In this document: piece after piece, positions 1-5,115 of the stretch
How the letters are laid out: every line of letters begins with the position of its first letter
Position numbering within the stretch: position 1 is the stretch's first letter
Assembly (NCBI GenBank): GCA_031257215.1
Contig: JAIRPC010000008.1
Location: 1-5,115, forward strand
DNA: 5,115 bases
From: Eubacteriales Family XIII. Incertae Sedis bacterium
Lineage (GTDB): Bacteria > Bacillota > Clostridia > Peptostreptococcales > Anaerovoracaceae
Reading direction: 5' to 3'
Translations under genes and position numbers: made by a program
Notes under the pieces: generated by a model
Database searches by the model: none
Seen by the model: only the letters and a program-made list of their open reading frames with translations
Told to the model about the DNA's origin: nothing

Positions 1-555
1 GCCTTTATCGGTGATTCCACCTTTCTTCACACGGGACTGCCCGGGCTTATGAACGCCGCATGGAACGGCGCGGACATAGTTGTCTGCCTGCTCGACAATT
101 CCACGACGGCAATGACGGGAGGACAGCCGCACCCTGGCATGGGGCTGCGGCTGAACGGCGCGCCCGCGAAAAAAATAAGCCTGCCTGATATAGCCGCGGC
201 AGCTGGCGCGGACAGCGTACGCCGCGTGAACGCTTTCGACCTGGATTCATGCAAGCGCGCGGCCACGGAGGCCGCCGCAGAAAAAGGGGTGCGCGTCATC
301 ATCTTTGAGGGCGCGTGCATCAATATAGTTCCCAAGGGCAAGCCGCTGTCGGTATCGGAAGATAGCTGCACGGGCTGTAATGTCTGCGTGTCAAAGCTGG
401 GCTGCCCCGCGCTCTCCATGGGAAAGCTCGCAACCATAGACCCCGTGCTATGTACAGGCTGTGGGCTGTGCGCCAAGGTCTGTCCGTTCGACGCGATAGG
501 CAATGCGGCAGGCGGCGTGACGAGCGTCGCGAAAGGCGGTGCGAAAAATGAATAG
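1..555 (+). CDS. iorA: Indolepyruvate:ferredoxin oxidoreductase alpha subunit, C-terminal part (5' truncated by window)
   Basis: IorA is the catalytic ThDP- and Fe-S-containing subunit of the cytoplasmic enzyme that oxidatively decarboxylates aryl pyruvates (from Trp, Phe, Tyr transamination) to arylacetyl-CoA while reducing ferredoxin. The frame is open from base 1, giving 184 visible residues; the family is about 600 residues, so roughly the first two thirds lie outside. Visible residues 4-7 (GDST) through N33 (LLDNST) form the ThDP/Mg binding motif, followed by the family-typical MTGGQPHPG at 38-46. A C-terminal ferredoxin domain follows. Its first cluster ligands are C123, C126, C129 and C135 (CX2CX2CX5CP), and its second are C151, C154, C157 and C161 (CX2CX2CX3CP). 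The TAG stop is at 553-555 and iorB overlaps the end. Identification is firm from motif order and neighbour; exact substrate preference among aryl pyruvates cannot be read. Confidence 0.95.
   Translation, partial: AFIGDSTFLHTGLPGLMNAAWNGADIVVCLLDNSTTAMTGGQPHPGMGLRLNGAPAKKISLPDIAAAAGADSVRRVNAFDLDSCKRAATEAAAEKGVRVIIFEGACINIVPKGKPLSVSEDSCTGCNVCVSKLGCPALSMGKLATIDPVLCTGCGLCAKVCPFDAIGNAAGGVTSVAKGGAKNE
532..540 (+). promoter_or_regulatory. Shine-Dalgarno sequence deciding the iorB start
   Basis: AAAGGCGGT matches the ideal AAAGGAGGT at 8 of 9 bases and ends 7 bases before the ATG at 548. It lies inside the last codons of iorA. No comparable element precedes the ATG at 587, and the AGGA at 557-560 is too close to the ATG at 563. 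This favours 548 as the iorB start. Confidence 0.6.
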
Positions 556-1168
556 CAGGAACATGCACCATGAAAGCGCGGACAACATGAAAACGACCAA
601 TATTTTGATAGCGGGAGTCGGAGGGCAGGGCACAGTGCTGGCGGCGCGCCTGCTCGGTCTGGCTGCGATGGCCACAGGGCTTGACGTGCGGGGGAGCGAA
701 ACCATCGGCATGGCACAGCGCGGCGGCAGCGTGGTCAGCCACGTCCGCATAGGCAGGGATATAGCGTCGCCGCTTATTGAGGACGGCGGCGCGGATATAG
801 TTATTGCATTCGAGCCTGGCGAAGCCGCGAGGGTGGCGCCGAAGCTGAAAGCCGGCGGCGCGATGATCGTGAGCGACAGGGCGATAATGCCGGCAGTCCC
901 AGGCGACTACGGCCCAGCCGCCACCTTGGAATGGCTGCGCGGAAGCATAGGCGAGTTGCATGTCATATCGGGCAGCGGCGTGATAGAAAGCTGCGGCGCG
1001 AAAGCCCTGAACGTGGCGCTGCTGGGCGCGGCGGCGGCGCTGGACAGACTGCCGTTCGGGGCGAAAGAGCTGGAAAACGCGATTCGCGAACGGCTGCCGG
1101 AAAAGCATATAGAAGCGAACATAGCGGCGCTAGCATACGGCGCGGCGGCTGTGAATGCGAAAAAATAA
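548..1168 (+). CDS. iorB: Indolepyruvate:ferredoxin oxidoreductase beta subunit
   Basis: IorB is the small partner of IorA and belongs to the gamma-type 2-oxoacid:ferredoxin oxidoreductase domain family; it completes the aryl-pyruvate oxidoreductase. From the ATG at 548 the protein has 206 residues. Visible features are the glycine-rich GVGGQGT (23-29), the strongly conserved block RGSETIGMAQRGGSVVSHVRIG (48-69), LIEDGGADIVIAFEP (76-90) and KALNVALLG (152-160). Start choice is open. ATG 548 has a near-ideal ribosome binding site and overlaps iorA by 8 bases (ATGAATAG), a layout suited to translational coupling. ATG 587 would give MKTTNILIAGVGGQGT, 193 residues, which is how family members usually begin. 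GTG 539 is also in frame but lies inside the ribosome binding site. The stop TAA is at 1166-1168. Function is secure; the N-terminal 13 residues are not. Confidence 0.93.
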   Translation: MNSRNMHHESADNMKTTNILIAGVGGQGTVLAARLLGLAAMATGLDVRGSETIGMAQRGGSVVSHVRIGRDIASPLIEDGGADIVIAFEPGEAARVAPKLKAGGAMIVSDRAIMPAVPGDYGPAATLEWLRGSIGELHVISGSGVIESCGAKALNVALLGAAAALDRLPFGAKELENAIRERLPEKHIEANIAALAYGAAAVNAKK

Positions 1169-1220
1169 TCCCCTCGTGGGATGAATATATCAATGAAAAT
1201 GCAAGGAATGTTACCATGAA

Positions 1221-1226
1221 GGGAGA
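1221..1226 (+). promoter_or_regulatory. Ribosome binding site of the arylacetate-CoA ligase
   Basis: GGGAGA sits 6 bases before the ATG at 1233 and selects that codon over the in-frame ATG at 1239. It is the only clear signal in the 64-base iorB-paaK gap (1169-1232). The gap also contains a short hairpin ATCCC/GGGAT (1168-1182, 5-base loop) without a T tract. No promoter with both boxes is apparent there, which supports co-transcription with iorAB. Confidence 0.7.
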
Positions 1227-1232
1227 TGTAAT

Positions 1233-2468
1233 ATGAAAATGACGGAGGAGATGCTCTCGCAGGTGCGCGGCAGCATACGGCATGCGAAGAACAGCGCGTT
1301 TTATCAGAAGCATTTCGAGGGCATTGAGTCGGACGATATCAAGACGCTCGACGATTTCAGGCGGCTGCCGTTCACGGACAAGGACGACCTGCGCGGCGCT
1401 TACCCGATGGGACTTTGCGCCGTACCGACCGACGAGATCGTGCGCATCCACTCATCGTCAGGCACGACGGGCACGCCGGTTATTATTCCTTACACGCAAA
1501 AGGACGTGGACGATTGGGCGATAATGTTCAAGCGGTGCTACGAAACGGCGGGGATCACGCGCGCCGACCGCATACAGGTGACGCCCGGCTACGGGTTGTG
1601 GACGGCCGGCATTGGGTTCCAGCTCGGCGCGGAGCTGCTCGGCGCGATGGCGATACCGATGGGTCCCGGCAACACGGACAAGCAGATCCGCATGATGATC
1701 GACCTGCGGACCACCGTGTTCACGGCGACCTCGTCGTATGCCCTGCTCATCGCGGAGGAGATAGAGAAGCGCGGGGTGCGTGACCAGATATGCTTAAAAA
1801 AGGGTGTAATTGGCTCTGAACGTTGGGGCGCGAAGATGAGAAAGCGCATTGCTTCGGAGCTGGGCGTGGAGCTCTACGACATCTACGGGCTGACCGAGAT
1901 CTACGGGCCGGGCATCGGCATCAACTGCGACATGTCGGAGTCCATGCACATCTGGACCGACTATATGTATTTTGAAATAATCAATCCGAAGACGCTCGAA
2001 CCCGTGAAGGACGGCGAGAGCGGCGAGATAGTTATCACGACCTTGCAGAAAGAGGGCGCACCGCTCATCCGCTACCGCACGCACGACCTGACGCGCGAGG
2101 TTATCGAGCCGTGCCCGTGCGGGAGCGACTACCCGAGGATCGATGCCATCATAGGGCGCTCGGACGATATGGTCAAGGTCAAGGGGACTATCATCTTCCC
2201 GAGCAAGGTGGATGAATTCCTCGCAGGCGTGAAGGACGCGAGCAGCGAGTACCAGATAATGATAGACCACATGAACGGGCGCGATCAAATGACGCTATTC
2301 TTTGAAACGAAGCTGAAACCGGGCGCGGAGAGGCAGGCGCTTGAAAAAGAGGTGGAGCAGGGCTTCAAAAAGAGCATAGGCATACTGGCGAAAATACGTG
2401 CCGTCAGCATAGGCGAGCTGCCAAGAAGCGAAAAAAAGACCACGCGGATTTTTGACAATCGGTATTGA
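1233..2468 (+). CDS. paaK: Phenylacetate-CoA ligase family (PaaK-type, AMP-forming arylacetate-CoA ligase)
   Basis: This ANL-superfamily adenylate-forming enzyme converts phenylacetate or a related aryl acid, ATP and CoA into aryl-CoA, AMP and pyrophosphate in the cytoplasm. It has 411 residues, close to the usual PaaK length of about 430. Motifs in order: phosphate-binding loop HSSSGTTGTP (73-82); YGLWTAGIGFQ (120-130), typical of PaaK; YGLTE (218-222); ribose-contacting region around RYRTHD (280-285); CPCG (294-297); hinge GRSDDMVKVKG (308-318) leading into the C-terminal domain; and the terminal lysine region RSEKKTTRIFDNRY (398-411), which supplies the adenylation-step lysine (K401 or K402). 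The protein appears complete. It follows iorB by 64 bases on the same strand with no strong terminator between, so it probably belongs to the same transcript. Phenylacetate, indoleacetate and hydroxyphenylacetate are all possible substrates; the neighbours favour an aryl acid but do not single one out. Confidence 0.92.
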   Translation: MKMTEEMLSQVRGSIRHAKNSAFYQKHFEGIESDDIKTLDDFRRLPFTDKDDLRGAYPMGLCAVPTDEIVRIHSSSGTTGTPVIIPYTQKDVDDWAIMFKRCYETAGITRADRIQVTPGYGLWTAGIGFQLGAELLGAMAIPMGPGNTDKQIRMMIDLRTTVFTATSSYALLIAEEIEKRGVRDQICLKKGVIGSERWGAKMRKRIASELGVELYDIYGLTEIYGPGIGINCDMSESMHIWTDYMYFEIINPKTLEPVKDGESGEIVITTLQKEGAPLIRYRTHDLTREVIEPCPCGSDYPRIDAIIGRSDDMVKVKGTIIFPSKVDEFLAGVKDASSEYQIMIDHMNGRDQMTLFFETKLKPGAERQALEKEVEQGFKKSIGILAKIRAVSIGELPRSEKKTTRIFDNRY

Positions 2469-2476
2469 CGCGGGAG

Positions 2477-2492
2477 ATGGCGGAGCCGTTTT
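2477..2492 (+). terminator. Weak candidate intrinsic terminator after paaK
   Basis: A stem ATGGC/GCCGT with loop GGA (2477-2489, one G-U pair) begins 9 bases after the paaK stop and runs into TTTT (2489-2492). The stem can be extended outward only with several further G-U pairs, and the T run is short. This is the best termination signal for the iorAB-paaK transcript in the gap, but it is marginal. Confidence 0.3.
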
Positions 2493-2533
2493 CTCGCTTA
2501 TCATGTGTGCCTTGGCAAGCCCAGCATTCATGC

Positions 2534-2576
2534 CATAGTCGATAAACTCCGAAAAATTATGAGTTTATCGACTGTG
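2534..2576. repeat. Long inverted repeat upstream of the ATPase gene
   Basis: The arms CATAGTCGATAAACTC (2534-2549) and GAGTTTATCGACTGTG (2561-2576) are reverse complements over 16 bases with one mismatch; the inner 13 bases are perfect. The spacer is 11 bases and AT-rich. There is no T tract after the right arm and the stem is not GC-rich, so a terminator role is unlikely. It lies immediately upstream of the ATPase promoter and is more plausibly a DNA-level recognition site such as an operator. Confidence 0.85.
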
Positions 2577-2608
2577 GGCGGATAAACTCTTGACATAAGG
2601 GGGTTATC
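2541..2608. promoter_or_regulatory. Phased array of 9-base half-sites over the ATPase promoter (putative operator)
   Basis: Three exact copies of one 9-mer alternate in orientation: GATAAACTC at 2541-2549, its reverse complement GAGTTTATC at 2561-2569, and GATAAACTC at 2581-2589. Their starts are exactly 20 bases apart, about two helical turns, so all would face the same side of the DNA. The third copy abuts the -35 box. A degenerate fourth copy, GGGGTTATC (2600-2608, 7 of 9 matching GAGTTTATC), lies between -35 and -10. Copies 3 and 4 are therefore a second imperfect dyad with a 10-base spacer, like the 11-base spacer of the first. The pattern is seen directly; that a repressor or the ATPase itself binds here is inference. 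Confidence 0.5.
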
Positions 2609-2617
2609 TGATAGAAT
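2590..2617 (+). promoter_or_regulatory. Sigma-70-type promoter of the ATPase gene
   Basis: A perfect -35 box TTGACA (2590-2595) and a -10 box TAGAAT (2612-2617, 5 of 6 to TATAAT) are separated by 16 bases, close to the preferred 17. A start of transcription about 7 bases after the -10 would fall near 2624, only about 3 bases before the ATG at 2627. An alternative -10, TATAGT (2617-2622), would need a 21-base spacer and is less likely. Confidence 0.75.
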
Positions 2618-2626
2618 ATAGTTATT

Positions 2627-3823
2627 ATGATTAAGCGTGAAATATACCTCAGCAAAATACGCGGCTTTTACGATAGCGATTTGATAAAAGTCATTACTGG
2701 CATCAGGCGTTCCGGCAAATCGGTTCTGATGTCTCAGATAATCGATGAGCTGAAAAACCATGGTGTAGATGATTCCCATATCGTCTATATCAATTTTGAG
2801 GATTTTGACTATTCAGGGTACACCGACCCGAAGGCATTCCATCAGTTTGTGATGGATAAAATCAAGGACAAAAGAAAATACTATCTGCTGTTCGACGAAA
2901 TTCAGGCGGTCGATAGTTTTGAAAAGGCCATCAACTCTTTCAGGGTAAAAATCAATTCAAGCATTTTCATCACAGGAAGCAACAGCAAATTGATGGCTGG
3001 CGAATTTGCCACTCTGCTGTCTGGGCGCTATGTCAGCATTCATGTTCTGCCGTTTGTTTTCAAGGAGTTTTTGGAACTGAATCAAATGGACGCGGCATCG
3101 GAAACAGACAAATCGTTTGAGGAATTTTTGAGGTTTGGCGGCATGCCGCAGATTTACAATACGAATAATGAAAGGGAGCGCAGGCTGTATCTGAAAGACC
3201 TGTATAACACCATCGTTTTGAAGGATATCGTCGAGCGCAACAAAATCAAAAACCCGAACCTGTTGAATCGGATAGTACAATTTTCGATGGAGAATATCGG
3301 CCAGATTGTATCCGCCAATTCTATAGCGAAATATTTCAAAAGCGAACGTATTGAAACTACTGTGGACACAGTTTTGAACTATTTGGACAAGATCACAAGC
3401 GCCCTTATTTTCAGTAAGGTCAACCGCTATGATATTCGGGGTAAGCACGTGATGGCAACGCTCGATAAATACTACATCTCCGACCTTGGGTTTTTGCAGT
3501 TGAAAAACTCGCAAATTGAACTGAAAATCGGCAGCCGCCTTGAAAATATCGTCTACAACGAGCTGCTGTCGCGGGATTTTTTGGTTTACATCGGGAAAAC
3601 CAATAATGGAGAGATAGATTTCGTCGCGGACGACGGCGAAAAGAGAATTTATATCCAGGTGACGGATCTTTTGGGCAACGACGAGGTGATCAGCAGGGAG
3701 TTTGGCGCATTCAACAGCATTAACGACAATTACGAAAAAATCGTTTTGTCGATGGACAAGCTGGACTATTCAAGAAATGGCATCAAGCACATCAACATCG
3801 TCGACTGGCTGCTGGAGCGATAG
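2627..3823 (+). CDS. AAA_14 / DUF4143 family P-loop ATPase
   Basis: This is a complete 398-residue protein of the widespread 'ATP-binding protein with DUF4143' family, whose cellular role is not established. The opening MIKREIYLSKIRGFYDSDL is typical of family N-termini and supports the ATG at 2627, although no Shine-Dalgarno sequence precedes it. N-terminal ATPase domain: Walker A GIRRSGKS (25-32), Walker B LLFDEIQ (87-93, D90/E91), sensor-1-like ITGSNSKL (115-122) and LSGRY (131-135), where R134 may act as an arginine finger. A helical middle (about 190-260) leads to the DUF4143 region. Its end, NGEIDFVADDG (327-337) and IYIQV (341-345), resembles a PD-(D/E)XK nuclease fold, but the usual E-x-K is Q-V-T, so nuclease activity is doubtful. 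No signal peptide or membrane segment is evident. It has its own promoter and is poorer in G+C than its neighbours (27 of 60 bases at 3181-3240, against 42 of 60 at 1621-1680), suggesting horizontal acquisition. Confidence 0.93.
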   Translation: MIKREIYLSKIRGFYDSDLIKVITGIRRSGKSVLMSQIIDELKNHGVDDSHIVYINFEDFDYSGYTDPKAFHQFVMDKIKDKRKYYLLFDEIQAVDSFEKAINSFRVKINSSIFITGSNSKLMAGEFATLLSGRYVSIHVLPFVFKEFLELNQMDAASETDKSFEEFLRFGGMPQIYNTNNERERRLYLKDLYNTIVLKDIVERNKIKNPNLLNRIVQFSMENIGQIVSANSIAKYFKSERIETTVDTVLNYLDKITSALIFSKVNRYDIRGKHVMATLDKYYISDLGFLQLKNSQIELKIGSRLENIVYNELLSRDFLVYIGKTNNGEIDFVADDGEKRIYIQVTDLLGNDEVISREFGAFNSINDNYEKIVLSMDKLDYSRNGIKHINIVDWLLER

Positions 3824-3835
3824 TCCGTCGCTTTT
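3816..3835 (+). terminator. Weak candidate terminator overlapping the ATPase stop codon
   Basis: AGCGA (3816-3820) pairs with TCGCT (3828-3832) across a 7-base loop that contains the TAG stop, followed by TTTT (3832-3835) and further AT-rich sequence. The 5-base stem is short, extendable only by G-U pairs. It may end the ATPase transcript before it meets the convergent miaB. Confidence 0.3.
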
Positions 3836-3850
3836 ATCATCCTTTATCAT
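3831..3850. repeat. Tandem 10-base direct repeat in the convergent gap
   Basis: CTTTTATCAT (3831-3840) and CCTTTATCAT (3841-3850) are adjacent and match at 9 of 10 positions. They fill much of the 53-base gap between the ATPase stop and the miaB stop. Their TTTATC core is the same core found in the half-sites upstream of the ATPase. A function cannot be read from the sequence. Confidence 0.6.
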
Positions 3851-3876
3851 TCAGTCGTGCTACGCCAGCGCCGAGC

Positions 3877-5115
3877 CTATGCGAACTCGCCTAGGAAGCT
3901 GAATGTATTGGCTTCGGTAAGGCGCACGGGCAGTAACCGCCCCGCGTAGTCATTTGGCTCAGGCGGCTGGATGTTCACGAGCTTGCCGCCTGGCGTTCGT
4001 CCTGACAGCATGGCTTTGTCCGTCTTGCTTTCGCCCTCTATCAGCACGTCATATACGCCGCCGACCAGTAGGAGATTTTTCTCCATCGTTATATCGTTAA
4101 GACGCTTCACCATGCGCTCGAACCGCTCATGCGCTATGTCACCCGGCACTTGATCCTCGTATTCCGCGGCGGGCGTTCCCGTTCGCGGCGAGTAGAGGAA
4201 TGTAAATGCCGCGTCGAACCTGACGCGCTCTATCACGTCCATAGTGTGCGCGAAGTCCGCGTCGGTTTCCCCGGGGAAGCCGACGATAAAATCCGTAGTG
4301 ATGACGATATCGGGGTTCGCGCTGCGCAGTTTGTCTATGAGCGCGAGATAATCTTCCTTCGTGTAGCCCCTGTTCATGCGGCGAAGCACCTCAGTGCTGC
4401 CGGACTGTATGGGCAGGTGAATCGACGGGCAGAGCCGTCGCGCCGTGCGGTAGCATTCGACCAGCCCGTCAGACAGGTCTTTCGGGTGGGAGGTCATGAA
4501 GCGCAGCCGCTCGATGCCAGGGATTTCGTCAAGCCGCCCGATGAGCGCGGGGAAATCCGTGCCGCCGCCGCGGTACGAGTTCACGTTCTGCCCGAGAAGC
4601 ATGACCTCTTTGACGCCGTCCTGCGCGAGCGAGCGAACCTCGCCCAGGATTGCTTCGGGCTCGCGGCTGCGTTCGCGCCCGCGCGTGTACGGCACGATAC
4701 AATATGTGCAGAAATTGTTGCACCCATACATAATGTTGACGAAGGCCTTGTGCGGGTGCTCGCGTTTGGCCGGAAGCCCCTCGACTATACTGTCCGCGGG
4801 ACCTGCGCTGTCCCTTACGTCCACGACCGTTTCGCCGCGCGCCGCGTTCATAGCCTTGCCACGCGCGTCACCAGATATCTTGTACCGCGCGGCGCTTTTT
4901 GCTTGCGCGTCCGCGAGCAGCGACGGGAATGCCTCTATATTCATGGTGCCGAACACGATGTCCACCCACGGGAACACGCGCTGTATCCGCCCAACGACAT
5001 GCTCCTGTTGCATCATGCAGCCGCAGACCGCGACGATTTTGGACGGGCCTTGCTCCTTCGCTTTCTTTATCTGCCCAAGGACGCCAAAAAACCTGTTGTC
5101 CGCGTTTTCGCGCAC
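3877..5115 (-). CDS. miaB: tRNA-2-methylthio-N6-dimethylallyladenosine synthase (N-terminus beyond window)
   Basis: MiaB is a radical-SAM methylthiotransferase that adds a methylthio group to i6A37 of tRNAs reading UNN codons. The visible 413-codon stretch runs to the TAG at 3877-3879. The GTG at the window edge encodes the V of the internal motif 'VRENA', which normally follows the second cluster-binding cysteine, so it is not the start; some tens of residues are missing. Counting that V as 1: the third N-terminal-cluster cysteine lies in CGCMMQ (31-36, C33). The radical-SAM motif is C132, C136, C139 (GCNNFCTYC, CX3CX2C), preceded by KAFVNIMY. GQNVNSY (175-181), HLPIQSGS (233-240) and GFPGET (279-284) are MiaB-typical, and residues about 345-410 form the TRAM RNA-binding domain. 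The motifs favour MiaB over RimO or MtaB. It is convergent with the ATPase gene, and the frame is intact to its end. Confidence 0.95.
   Translation of the reverse strand: MRENADNRFFGVLGQIKKAKEQGPSKIVAVCGCMMQQEHVVGRIQRVFPWVDIVFGTMNIEAFPSLLADAQAKSAARYKISGDARGKAMNAARGETVVDVRDSAGPADSIVEGLPAKREHPHKAFVNIMYGCNNFCTYCIVPYTRGRERSREPEAILGEVRSLAQDGVKEVMLLGQNVNSYRGGGTDFPALIGRLDEIPGIERLRFMTSHPKDLSDGLVECYRTARRLCPSIHLPIQSGSTEVLRRMNRGYTKEDYLALIDKLRSANPDIVITTDFIVGFPGETDADFAHTMDVIERVRFDAAFTFLYSPRTGTPAAEYEDQVPGDIAHERFERMVKRLNDITMEKNLLLVGGVYDVLIEGESKTDKAMLSGRTPGGKLVNIQPPEPNDYAGRLLPVRLTEANTFSFLGEFA

Noticed and set aside
320..1108. Long minus-strand open frames opposite iorA and iorB
   Set aside because: They are shadows of the GC-rich coding strand: arginine-, alanine- and proline-rich translations with no recognisable motifs, lying opposite well-identified genes.
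1168..1182. Hairpin ATCCC/GGGAT just after iorB as a terminator
   Set aside because: The stem is only 5 bases and no T tract follows; it overlaps the last base of the iorB stop codon and is not enough to split the operon.
1181..1219. A 12-codon open frame (ATG at 1181, TGA at 1217-1219) in the iorB-paaK gap, a possible leader peptide
   Set aside because: It has no convincing ribosome binding site and no run of aromatic codons that would suggest attenuation; short frames of this size are expected by chance.
1794..2288. Minus-strand open frame opposite paaK (164 residues)
   Set aside because: It is antisense to a conserved ligase region, and its composition is explained by the codon pattern of paaK; no motif or ribosome binding site supports it.
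2534..2576. The long inverted repeat as a Rho-independent terminator of the paaK transcript
   Set aside because: The arms are AT-rich, the loop is large, and the right arm is followed by GC-rich sequence rather than a T run. Its half-sites recur around the promoter, which fits a DNA-binding site better.
2541..2589. The repeated 9-mers as a CRISPR array
   Set aside because: The units are too short, alternate in orientation, are separated by only 11 bases and number three; no cas gene is present.
3853..3880. Hairpin on the minus strand just after the miaB stop as a miaB terminator
   Set aside because: Only a few non-contiguous pairs can form (GCT/AGC ends, CGC-TG-GCG core with an impossibly small loop), and no T tract follows.

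Overview
The window looks like a chromosomal segment from an anaerobic, fairly GC-rich bacterium, most likely a Clostridia-type member of Bacillota. Two observations point there. It encodes an oxygen-sensitive indolepyruvate:ferredoxin oxidoreductase, and its MiaB carries the 'VAVCGCMMQQEHV' stretch that I associate with clostridial MiaB. The lineage is inferred from protein character only; there is no rRNA or other marker gene.

Layout. Positions 1-2468 (+) hold the end of an operon: the 3' part of iorA (ThDP-binding end plus a two-cluster ferredoxin domain), then iorB overlapping it by a few bases, then a PaaK-type arylacetate-CoA ligase 64 bases downstream with its own good ribosome binding site. 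Positions 2469-2626 are a 158-base regulatory gap. It has a weak candidate terminator, a striking array of inverted 9-mers (GATAAACTC / GAGTTTATC) whose three exact copies start exactly 20 bases apart, and a near-consensus sigma-70-type promoter. Positions 2627-3823 (+) hold a complete AAA_14/DUF4143 ATPase gene that is visibly poorer in G+C than its neighbours and has no Shine-Dalgarno sequence. A 53-base gap with a tandem 10-mer repeat separates it from the convergent miaB (3877-5115, -), whose N-terminus lies beyond the window.

How the genes work together. IorAB and the ligase share one type of product, an arylacetyl-CoA. IorAB makes it from an aryl pyruvate (aromatic amino acid breakdown), and the ligase makes it from the free acid. 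Together they could allow uptake and reductive carboxylation of aryl acids to aryl pyruvates, or recycling of the acids during fermentation. The ATPase gene is functionally unrelated and looks like an independently regulated, probably acquired single-gene cargo between the ior operon and miaB. MiaB is ordinary tRNA-modification housekeeping.

The most unusual part of the window is the phased inverted-repeat array over the ATPase promoter, together with the predicted near-leaderless mRNA.
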